DNA of 64,000 bases from Effrenium voratum. Lineage: Eukaryota; Sar; Dinophyceae; Suessiales; Symbiodiniaceae. The notes beneath the pieces were generated by a model that was not told the DNA's origin, made no database searches, and worked only from the letters and a program-made list of their open reading frames with translations. Location: NCBI GenBank assembly GCA_963377175.1, contig CAUJNA010000194.1, forward strand, positions 117,501-181,500, read 5' to 3'. A program made the position numbers and the translations under genes. Every line of letters begins with the position of its first letter. Position 1 is the stretch's first letter. Positions 32,900 to 42,705 of this stretch are shown here, piece by piece.

Positions 32900-35423
32900 C
32901 AGTTTCCCATACACGTCAAGCCGCGGCCAACAGATATGAGCTCCATAGATGCCGAATGACAGCATATCTGCTTGTTTGCTTCTTACAGCGACTTGTTTCG
33001 CAAGACAATGCATATATTCCTCCATTATTTGAAGTGCTTCATTTCTTTAAAACGTCGTTGCTTCGCGACGTCAATGTACTCTTCATTCGCAGATCAGCGG
33101 CACCTCAAATCACTCCGTGCTCGCCTTCCCGACCTATGTGACTTCATGCAAGATCCTGGACATCATCAACAGCCATGTGTCTACATTAGGCTCTCGCCAT
33201 GGCGCAGCCCGTGCTACATTGGAGCCACAGATCAGGATGTCCTGCGCAGGGAACATTCCCGATGCCGCAATTATCTGCAACTCCTACGTGGCCAGCATGC
33301 TTTCTTTGAACCTGCGCTTCATTACTGGAAGCGAGCCAACAATTACTGGCTATTCTGTGCGAATTGAGATCCGACTCCCCACTTTTTCGGTGTGGGCCCA
33401 GGAAAGCAAATGGCAATACACGCTTTGACCGCACTTAAATGCTTCTGGGTGCACAGACTTCTTCGGAAAATTTGGTTTCGTGAACATTTAGTTGACTTCA
33501 GGCGGCACTCGATCTCATCGCCTACGTCGTTGTCGCTTCACAAATGCTTTCGGCGACGACTGCATCCGAATTTACATTGTCAACTACGACCTGAGATGCT
33601 GGACGACGTTCAGGCACACTACTCTACTTTGTATCAGCTTGGATATAATACTGGCGCGTCGTTCCAAACGATGAGAGACCTTCTCTCTGCGGCTTTCCCG
33701 CCGACTCAGCTTTATTATCTTCTGCGACTCACTTCATTTGTCAATGAGCCGTTCCGCTCCAAGGCCCAGAAGCTTCTTGTTCAGATCTTGCACAAGCGAA
33801 AACTCCAGGCGCCAGCCACTTTGACACAATGGCTACTTCCACCTTTACAGTACATGATCGAGACTGGAAAGCGCCGCTAGGAACCTGGCTACAACGGTGG
33901 GTGGCATCGCGTCGGAGTTTGTTCCCTTCATATATATTCCTTCCTAAGATCCGCGTCGTTGAAACCCGCAGTGCGACCCTGGGTGATCGTATTTACAACT
34001 ACCGCAAATGGCAGCAAAGATGGACTCCGGACACTTCCTTTCCTTGCCGCTGCATCGACTTGGGCGATCTCATCAATGCCGCTATTGACTTCGACATTAT
34101 GTCCGCTTCCATGAAGGATCAATACTTTGGTGATGTTGACAAACTTCAACAACGCTTCACTTCACAGCTTCGCAAATTGACTCGCAGATGGAGGGTGAAG
34201 GGTCCAGTCTTGAAGTTGATTCCCGGCCTGTCTTGCCTGAATTATTTGATGAGCATCGCTGCAATGTCCAATTGGACCTCGGAGTCGTTGCAACCAACGG
34301 CTCGTGCCCTCAATGCGTGGGTTGTCATTCCGGCTGATCATTTTCCTTCACGTGCTCATGTGATTTGCTCGGCCTTGTTTTCTGTTCTGTTGCACAAGAC
34401 CTTTTGCGTTGGAAAAGTATTTGCATTATGCAGAGAACCTGCCGCCTCCTTTCGCGCGCAAGTAATCACTACGATACCTCCTCGACTACAACAACGATAT
34501 GCGTGGGGACTACGACTTCAAGCTCCTCTTCCTACCGCACGCATTCTGCCCAAACCTACCAAGGACTGGCTCAAAGCGAGGCCAATCATTTCTTTTTACG
34601 GCCTTCGGGGCCCGCATCTTTGAGCTCACCAAAATCACTTTTCCGGATGTCCCGGGTCAGCTATCAATTCAGGATCTAGTGCATCAGCTCTGGGAAGCAT
34701 TGTCTTCCGCGGACCCCACAGAATACATACAGTTGGTGTCACAGGACTTGTCCGGCTTCTTCACTTCTATTCCCACGGAGCGTTTTCATCAAGCTCTTCA
34801 AGTTCTCCTTCATCGATATGATCAAGTGGTTGGACTGCGTCTCCCACTGGTCTGTATATGAAGTCAAGTCAGACCATCGGCGGCGCATGTTCAAGGGCAA
34901 GTGGCGCTTTGTCCCACGGATTTTTCGTGAAGAGGATCTGCAGATGCTCCTCGACTTTGTCATCAACAACAGCCACTTTGAGATCAATGGATACTTGTTT
35001 AGACAGGAACAAGGCGTCGCAATGGGATCTCCGGCTGCTCCTCCTCTTTGCAATCTTGTTGCAACCGTTGAGGACTATTTCTGGCACCAGACCATGACTT
35101 CGCTACGGCTTCGACTGCCCGACTTTGGTGTGCTTTGGCATGAACGCTATGTGGACAATCGCTTCACTCTATTACGCAACGCTGCGCCGCCGTCGGCAGT
35201 CCTTGGTCATTTTCCCTCACTGGATTTTATCGACCGCCAGTTCTACTGGAGACACAGAATGACACCAAAGTACTTGGATATATGTGTGACTCTGTGTCAA
35301 GGAGAAGTCCGCAGCGCCAATGACCAGCAGTTCACCTACTCCTCGTGGTCATCCAGGTCGTGGCTCATTGTGCGTGGTGCGCAACAGACACGTTGGACTT
35401 CATGCTCTAAAACGACTGTATGA
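32900..35423 (+). pseudogene. GIY-YIG endonuclease and reverse transcriptase of the Penelope-like element
   Basis: GIY-YIG nuclease: CVYIRLSPWRSPCYIGATDQ followed by DVLRREHSR (33176-33262), with the two-strand VYI...YIG core and the following Arg and His. The same frame meets a TGA at 33365 and then stays open to 33880. After a frame change comes the CxC motif TSFPCRCIDL (34036-34065). RT motifs follow over two more frame changes: KARPIISFYG (34571-34600), SQDLSGFFTSIP (34741-34776), EQGVAMGSPAAPP (35004-35040) and ERYVDNRFTLL (35137-35170), then FIDRQFYWRH. The second catalytic aspartate of the YxDD box is Asn. RT acts in target-primed reverse transcription at the nick made by GIY-YIG. Frame changes near 33870, 34600 and 34850 look like indels because the frames overlap there. 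Confidence 0.7.
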
Positions 35424-35671
35424 AGCCAAAGGCTTCAACTCTGACCTCCTAAGAGATGTTCGGCGGCGAACTGCATCAAAAGTTGGCCCTTAGGTAGGTT
35501 GCGCTTCTGCGGATGTATTTGCGACATGTCCCTTGTTGTCTTGTCTGACTGAGTGCATGATTGAGGTTGGCTCGGGTTCTCTGCCTTTCTTTTCTTTTCT
35601 TTTCTTTTCTTTTCTTTTCTTTTCTTTTCTTTTCTTTTCTTTTCTTTTCTTTTCTTTTCTTTTCTTGTGAC
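35424..35671. repeat. Spacer with TTTTC microsatellite
   Basis: Short non-coding spacer after the RT. It contains about 16 units of TTTTC at 35585-35667, ending four bases before the ATG of the next coding-like block. Confidence 0.9.
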
Positions 35672-36912
35672 ATGACTACGGTGCCTCCGCTTCAACTCGA
35701 CGTTGCGGATCCGTCCAGACGGTCACCCCACGCGGTGTACACGGTGATCAGCCTTTTGCTTCCTGATTTAACTTTGCAACCTTTTACCAATTTCCCAACT
35801 TCATCAACGGCAATGACCTTCAGCTGTTCATTCAGACGCATGGCATGGTGCATCTCCAGAATGTGCAGAGACACAGCTCATCGCACCCGACATATGCAAT
35901 GCGCAACCGATCTGCTGATCGGGAGGCAGTCTCGCGGTCCCGTTCTCCGGCTCCTCGTCGTTCTCGGGTTAGGCTCACTCCGGAACCTCATGGAAATCCG
36001 GATGAAGATGATGACTGGGGTGATTGGACGCAGCAAGGACATCGCCGTCATGATCGACTGAGTCACGCTGATCGGCGGCGTCCTCATTCTCCCTCAGCAC
36101 CGCCTGGCCGCAGCAACGCAGCTTCGAACAGCAGGACCGACAATCAGCCGCCCACTGTCAGACTCATTCAGCTTCGTGTTTGCGCACCGTCGGCATCCCT
36201 CGGCAGCCATGTCTTGTCTTTGCACTTTGCTCTGCCTATGAGGTTGAGGAAGTCGCCGTCCGGATCAACGATGTGCTGTACTACGCCCTGCCCAGTATTG
36301 CCGCGTTGGTGTATCCAGAACCATCCAAATGGAAGCAGTCGTGGGAGACGGTTTTCTTCGTATACAGGAGCCTCATGCCGCATCGGGAGAGCATTTTCCG
36401 AGATGAGCATAGAGTGCGATCTATCTCTGAATTTGCTGCTGATCGACTACCTCATGGCAACCCAGGACCGTGGACCGCGGAGGTTCTTCGGGATATTTCC
36501 CGTGAGTTCAACATCTCGTTCACGACTTTGCCTGAGCAGCTCAGCATTCAATTGGGAGTACTAGAGAAGTGCTGGCCGTACATCCGAAAAACCGCGAAGG
36601 CCTACCACCGCTTCGAGCCGAACAAGAAGGACGCTCATGGCAATCATTACGGGATCATCTTTTCCTTTGAGCCGCGACGCAGGCTGCCGGACAACTTCCG
36701 CACCCAGTCGATCTCGACGTTCTACTGGGCACACAACACCGACATCAAATCCGCCATCAGCATCCTGAAAGACGAAGTCCTCTCTGCATAGGAGGAAAGT
36801 CCCGCTTGCGCCAGGAGCACTGCATGATTCCGCGTGGCGGCACTTACGCTGATTTCGCTGCCTCTCATTACCATACTGATCTGCGACGAGATGGCGTACA
36901 GTAGGTGACGAC
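35672..36912 (+). CDS. Accessory region 1 of the element: SR-rich then globular ORF, unidentified
   Basis: The ATG at 35672 gives MTTVPPLQLDVADPSRRSPH. A neighbouring frame from about 35882 reads SADREAVSRSRSPAPRRSRV, again Arg/Ser-rich like the start of the RT-encoding region. From about 36180 a clean frame runs to a TAG at 36789: VEEVAVRINDVLYYALPSIA, PGPWTAEVLRDISREFNISF, KDAHGNHYGIIFSFEPRRRL and STFYWAHNTDIKSAISILKD. I do not recognise the family. The segment YWAHNTDIKSAISILKDEVL faintly resembles the HxT...A..IL pattern of ADP-ribosyltransferase folds, but other motifs of that fold were not found, so this is only a hint. No such protein is expected downstream of a Penelope RT. Confidence 0.4.
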
Positions 36913-38480
36913 ATTCTCTCAAAAGGTCACCATGATGCATGACAGGTAAAGCTACAAGCTGGCAATGAATCGGTGAAAGCGGCTGCAAGCATGCCATGAG
37001 ATGAAGCGACCATATGCGTGCACAACCCGCAAACACTCAACCCAGCAAGCAAATCCGGTCAACGCTTCAATTTTCACGGAAGATCACTCCGATCAGCAGG
37101 AAGCGTCATACTACTGGCTGGATTACAGCGCATTGAAGGACACCAGCGGCAAGCGCAGCCGCCACTTCCTCCTGCTGTACCGCGTGCCAATCCACCTGTT
37201 CCGCCTGTGCCGCCTCAAGCTGCTTCGGAGCCTTCCAATCCTACGTTGCCACCATTGCCACCTCCTCGGACACCGGCACCAGCATCGCCGAAGGCACCAC
37301 CAACAAGGGCATCGGTCACTTCCACGCTTGTGGCCACTTCCGCGACTCTGGCGGATGGGGATCCCATTGAGCCATTAGTGACAGTGCTTCCAGGGAAGGC
37401 AATTGGAGGAGCGTGTGCCTCCAGCAGCCACAGAACACCGAGGTGCTCCTTCGAAAGCTTCTGAAGGCTATGCCAGCATGCCGTCCGTCCGGACTGCCCA
37501 GAGGCCGCTGATGCTCGGTGCCAGGTCAAAGACATTTGGCTCTTTGACGCAGCGGTTGCGTACATCCTGTCGTCTGGTTTGTGTTGTCTCGCAGCCACTC
37601 CTTGCTTGAGTTGTCATTTCATTGCTTACGGTTGCAATGTGGCTGTCCGCGGAGTTCGTGAATAACCTGATTACCGTCCTCAACGCTCTCGCTTCTCAAA
37701 TCTCAGCTTCTCTGGACACCTTGTGAATCGGAGTGCGGAGTCTGATGCCAGTACGGCACTCCGACAAACACGCAACTCGCGTCATTGTCTGCGACCATGC
37801 ATCATTACTGAGCGCATCACATCGGACCGTTCCAGAGCACCACCACGCACGGGGACAAGGCCCTTGGACACATCATCAACGTGGTATGTGCCCGAGCTAT
37901 CTCCTCCTCGTCAAGATCGTCATGCTACTCCGGGGACAGGTGCGGAACATGAAACGCGACCAGGAGGTACGCCCAGGACTGACCTCGTTGCAAACCTTCC
38001 ACCACCCAGATTGACCGCACCCACTACGAGCAACCCGCTTCTCACCAACGTCAACCGCGGACCCGTGACCACTCCAACTTCCACCCCGGACTCTGACTCG
38101 GACCATTCTATCCGTCCTCACCCAGGTGCTTCGTCATTTCGCCCATCTCCTACCGTGGTGCCTGGTCCTCGTGAACTTTTACAAGAATTCACGGCGGCGC
38201 TTCGCAATGCCTACCACGAACCATTTACGGCCTGGACGCAAGGGGAGTTGGATGAGATGGTCAGGCGTAAAAAGGACAAGGGCGCGAGGCCCACCTACAA
38301 AACTATTGCCCGTTCCCTTCAGAAGAGCACGGAGGAGGAAACAGGCCTGGAAGGTCTTTCAACGTCTTGAAGCGCGAAATTACACAGTCTCCAAGCTCAC
38401 GCGGACCGATGCGGTGAAAATCATGTTGAGTGTTGAGGGTTTTGTCTTCAGCTCCTCCTTGCATTGCTTTGCATGCAGAC
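36913..38480 (+). CDS. Accessory region 2 of the element: proline-rich and charged ORFs, unidentified
   Basis: The frame from 37018 is rich in Pro (RQAQPPLPPAVPRANPPVPP; NPTLPPLPPPRTPAPASPKA) and ends at 37464. A second block (37723-38370) reads PPRTGTRPLDTSSTWYVPEL, TTPTSTPDSDSDHSIRPHPG and ends with a helical part, RELLQEFTAALRNAYHEPFT and GELDEMVRRKKDKGARPTYK. No known domain. T-rich patches at 37560-37640 and 38410-38480, ending in CTCAA or GCATGCAG, could be introns between the blocks. Confidence 0.35.
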
Positions 38481-40312
38481 ATGATGGATCAAGACATGAT
38501 GGAGGAAAATGTTCAGACGCAATACCATGGTCCTGCGCAAGACGCTCGTGAGTACCAAACACGTTGTGAAGTACCAATACGCATACCGGCGCCTCCACCA
38601 CCACCTCCCCACTCAGTTCCACTACCACCGCCTCCTCCGCCTCCTCCACCACCCGCAGTTTATGCCTACACTACGATGACCCCCCGCCATCACTCCCACG
38701 TGGCGGATCATACCAGGCTACTACATTTTCCAGCCGCACAAGACAACCAGTTCAAAGTTCTAGCCGTCTTCATGCAGGTGATCATCAACATCTTTCGCGG
38801 AGTGCATCCTCTACGCGTGGATCCAAATACCCCCGCAAGCGAGCTCGAACCGTGATGAGTATCACAGCGCCGGCGGCGACGGATTACTCCCGCAGACCAT
38901 TCACCGTGTGCACTGCCAAGAGATCGTCTCGCGCTACACGTTCCAGGACTATGCGATGCAAACATTACTGCCATGCACTCCTAGACAGTGGCCGGAAGTG
39001 CCTTTCTCCCTGTGCACGACGCCAGCCGGGGCACTTTCATTGTCGATGGGCATGCGGATTGTGAACTTTCTGAGTCATGAAAACATTTCCGTGTTGCACG
39101 TTGGCTGCGCATCGGTTGCGTTGACTTGTCTTGAGTTGTTTACATGTTCATGCTCTCGCAGATTTCTCGGTTTCATGCCCCTTGCGTTGTCTCACCGCCA
39201 TTGGTTCGTGCATCATGTTCAATTCGACGACAACCGGGAGGTGGACTGTCCCACGCTACTCCGTTTCTAAACCGTTTCTGAATGGATTAGAGTCTACATG
39301 CCGGGTCAGTGGCAACCAGTAGCTGATTTCACCTGGGGCAGCCGGTCTCCTAAGCGTCCTTCTATACCTGGCATTATCGTGACTGGAACACCAGAGGGTG
39401 GTAAAAGCTTGGCAATCCGCACCCGGTACCTGCACAGCCTCGGTTCCCACCTGGACCGCCGGACCTCATGTTCGCTGGAATGTCAGGGTCCTCATCGGCG
39501 GCATCCTCGGCTTCGGATGGTCTGATCCCGAGTTTGATTGGGGCGAGTGACATCGATACATTAGTTGCTGCTGGGTGTAAACTGCTGCGTTCGGTGTTGC
39601 GTGCTCCTTGTGTGCTGGACCGAGTTTCTTGCGATTGATTGACACTTCTTGTGACACATGGCATGAAGTGTTCGTTGCCTGCAGCCGTGTGCATTTCGGA
39701 TGTGCTTGTCGGATCTTACGTAGTCATGCCGTGGTTGGAGTGGTGCCCTGATCCTCAACAACCTGACGCTCAATGGGTCAAAGTCTTTCACCCAGGTTCA
39801 TGGACACTACATGAGGAACATGATGAACCTCCTCTACGCGAAACGCATCGGGAATGGAAGTTGCGCCACAGACAAGTTCACTCTCATGATGGCGTTCAAT
39901 CCACGGTTCTCACATGGTACAAGCGTGACTGCTGCTCCTGAGCCTGAGCGGGACTTGGCTTCGATTCTATCCCCTGACCATCACAGCGTGGCCACACAGT
40001 CATCATTCCTCGGCATGTCCCCGCAGCTGTTTGAGGCGATCTTACGATCTTGTGATGCATCCACCTTCTCCACCGAGGATCTGACCTGTCTACAGGCGGG
40101 GATTGGCCAACAGCTTGCGGATCGATTGCGGCAAGCATCAACGCCTCATCAGCCAGTACGCGCTGCTGAAGACGCGGATCAACTTCAGTCTGAACCTGAA
40201 GGACTCGCTGAACCTTATCCGACTACAGGCCGCCCTTGCAGTTCGAACGTCAAGGGGAAGTCCATTTTTGAAGTGGTTGCTGAGTAGACAGAGGAGCATT
40301 GCGCCAACATGA
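38481..40312 (+). CDS. Accessory region 3 of the element: polyproline and helical ORFs, unidentified
   Basis: The ATG at 38481 opens MDQDMMEENVQTQYHGPAQD and leads into a polyproline run (about 38588-38658), then LLHFPAAQDNQFKVLAVFMQ and a stop at 38853. A shifted frame continues VSRYTFQDYAMQTLLPCTPR and TTPAGALSLSMGMRIVNFLS. Later blocks read MRNMMNLLYAKRIGNGSCAT (39811) with LGMSPQLFEAILRSCDASTF, and LISQYALLKTRINFSLNLKD with LNLIRLQAALAVRTSRGSPF to 40312. These look like real protein (amphipathic, little low complexity) but match no family I know. Confidence 0.35.
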
Positions 40313-40863
40313 GGATGTGCCTGCTTTGCCGGATAACACTTTCGAGTGTGGAAGCCGGTTGTCCCATCACACGACAAAACCCAAGGCCATGATGATTGGC
40401 AATCTGAGCAGAGTCATCAGTCGCATCATCACTACGAAGCCTGGACCATTCAAGATTGGCAGCATCAAGGTTACCAGCGGATATTGACCCGTCACGAGTC
40501 CTTTTCCGTCAACACAGCGGCGAGGAGAACGTGAATTAGCACGGTCTGTGCGATGCCGCTAAGAAGACGGGGACACAGGATCACCAAGTTGAGCTGGAAG
40601 TAGTACGCCCCGTTGCGTAGCAATAGATGGCAAAACGGGCGGAAAGAACGGAGAGGAGTAGGAGAAGAGGTCCATCAGGTTGCGATCATGCTGAAGTGGA
40701 CCGCGCTGGGATGTCCCAAGTTGTTCCACCTGAATGGAGGTATCCGGGTTCTGCACGGCATCAAGCGGTTCAGTTGAGGCATTGGATATTTTGGTAGACA
40801 CTAGGAGGTTGCTGATTTGGTCTTCCGGATGCAAAAGGTATTGGTTGCCCCTCCTGGAGGGGC

Positions 40864-41191
40864 GTGTGTGTGCGGAGTGGCAGAGTACCCTGCCACCACC
40901 TTTAGGTTCTCCTGTTATCGCAGGGGGGCAAGGCCTCCAGTGATGAACCTTGCCCAACGAAGCTGCATCACTGGAGGGGATGCAAGGCCTAATCAGCCTT
41001 GTGTACCTGCAACATTTGAGTGATTCTGAAAGTCTATTTGGCCCTCTTCTTTTGCCGCTGTGTGTGCTTCATGTTGAATCTTGTAACGTAGTCGACACTA
41101 GAGGGAAGCCAAGTGACCTGCCAGCCGAAACTATTACTCGAAGACCCACTCAGCACGTTGATGAGTACCCTCCTTCGGGAGTTCAAGTGTG
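40864..41191 (+). repeat. 3' pseudo-LTR of the Penelope-like element
   Basis: Second copy of the 329 bp repeat with the same 12 bp inverted repeat (40934-40945 and 40966-40977). Differences from the 5' copy include GAGTACCC for GAATACCC, loss of one base in GGTTCTCCTG, CCTAATCAG for CCTGATCAG and CGTAGTCG for CGTTTTCG. It runs directly into the flanking TG microsatellite (41187-41203). Confidence 0.8.
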
Positions 41192-41607
41192 TGTGTGTGT
41201 GTGAGTGTGCGTGCGGGAAATGAGAGAGCGTTGTGAGGAATACGAACATTGCTTTCCCCATGCCTAATTGCTAATTACTTAACAAGTGGCTGATGTCAGA
41301 GCCGCTACAAACAAAGTCATGCGCCCCCCTTCGTTGAGACACCCCTCGGAAAGCCTTTCGAAGCGGTTCGACGAAACGTCCTAAACGCTTGCTAGGCGCA
41401 CAGGCAAAGCTCGAGGAGGAAGCGGAGCGGCGAGGCGCCCTTGAGCATTGATTGGGATGACTCCGTGGGTTGGACTTGGGCCTTGCCGAAAGTAGGGGAA
41501 GACTTGGGCGGACAGGCGCTGCAAGCAACAACAGTTAGCGTTGCATCAAGTCTTGGGCAGGCTGAGCCTCTTGGACACCTGGAAGCCAGCCTTTAGTGTG
41601 CCCAATT

Positions 41608-42705
41608 TTGGAAGCCCTACGCCGTTACGCCGAGGGGCATGTGCCCATTGTGGAAACCCTTGGCCGAGGTAAGGACGAGGCGCTGATGCGGCAGCTGCGC
41701 CAGGAACTGGATCAGGAGCAGAGCCTGGGGCCACAGGAAAGCTGTACTGTACGCAGGCTTGCCTCCAAATCAGGAAGCAAACGAATGGCTTTCCGCTTGG
41801 TTTTCGTTAAGATAACCCTCAAAAGGGTGCCTTCAATAGGAAGCATCCGTGGATCCCTTTGTACCGCCATACTAAAAGTGGTTGGCATCAACCCCAAAGT
41901 GGTTCCAACACCTTTCCCACCGCAAGTGGCGCGGGGCAACTGGGCGAGGGCGCTGGATGGTCCTCGATGTCAGGCTGACATTGGAGAACCCCGCAATTAG
42001 AACCCCTGGGCCTGCTAAGAAGTCTAAGAACATGTCAATGTCAGCTGCCCGAGGCTTGCGCCAATCGGAGGGGAGGAAGCTGGTCGAGTTGGAGGCTGGA
42101 GCGAGCACTTTGGCGAAACCAGCGGGCGCATCGTTTTGTGGGCATAGGCCGGGCCCACAGGTCAGGGCATCATCCTACAAGCTATTTTGATCTTAGAGGG
42201 CATGGCGCTCCCAACTCAACGTTGGATCTTCGAGAGGTCTCACTCCCAACCGTGCAGTCGCACCCTATGACCTTTGTGCGGTCATACCCTGACGGGCTGC
42301 AGGAATGACTTGTCACCGCCCCTGCAGAAAGCGTTGCCGGGTCTCCATACCTTAGATTCATATCATTCAGAGGCCCGCTGCCTGCTGGAAGCTCTGCATG
42401 TGATGTGACTGGCTTGACAGCGGTGCCGTCCCGTCCAAGGTGAAGCTCATGCCCTGCGCGAGGAAGTTGTCTCCGCTCAAAGCCAGGCGGAGGCACTGCG
42501 TGGTGAGGCGTCCCGAGCAGAGGAGGACGAGCGCAAGGGCAGGGAACTCTAACGGCCATGGGTCAAAGAGCCAAGGGGCGCTTTGTAAGGGACCTGGAAA
42601 CGAAAGGAAGCCTGCGTCCTGGTATCAGGGTACTTGCCTGCTTCAGGAGGCACGGGCGGCACAGGCGCGGGCTGCTGCAGCGTCTCGGGCCTTTGGCCGC
42701 TGAGC
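41608..42705 (+). CDS. Coiled-coil exons downstream of the element
   Basis: Segments with strong heptad character lie on the + strand: EALRRYAEGHVPIVETLGRG followed by KDEALMRQLRQELDQEQSLG (about 41607-41728), ARGLRQSEGRKLVELEAGAS (about 42048-42110), EAHALREEVVSAQSQAEALR then GEASRAEEDERKGREL (about 42442-42550) and QEARAAQARAAAASRAFG (about 42645-42700). They resemble the exons of the coiled-coil gene upstream of the Penelope-like insertion and could be its continuation. Splice sites were not fixed and a separate gene is possible. Confidence 0.4.

Larger units (their letters stand above)
30392..41191 (+). mobile_element. Penelope-like element with N-terminal GIY-YIG (Naiad/Chlamys-like), 10.8 kb
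   Basis: Two 329 bp direct repeats bound the element and both outer edges merge into TG microsatellite (30386-30400; 41187-41203). Inside, in order, are an Arg/Ser-rich and Pro-rich leader (31043-32450), GIY-YIG nuclease (33160-33270), CxC motif (34045-34053), RT (34560-35330), and then about 5 kb of extra coding-like sequence. N-terminal-EN Penelope-like elements are known for exactly this permuted order, the CxC linker, pseudo-LTRs, microsatellite bias and lack of a canonical hammerhead. Canonical Penelope has the nuclease at the C terminus. The coding frames are broken at many points (or interrupted by introns, which this superfamily can retain). It is probably inserted in an intron of the coiled-coil gene. 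Confidence 0.75.

Noticed and set aside
30392..41191. LTR retrotransposon of gypsy or copia type
   Set aside because: Direct terminal repeats suggested it, but there is no integrase, protease or RNase H; GIY-YIG, CxC and RT motifs fit Penelope-like elements.
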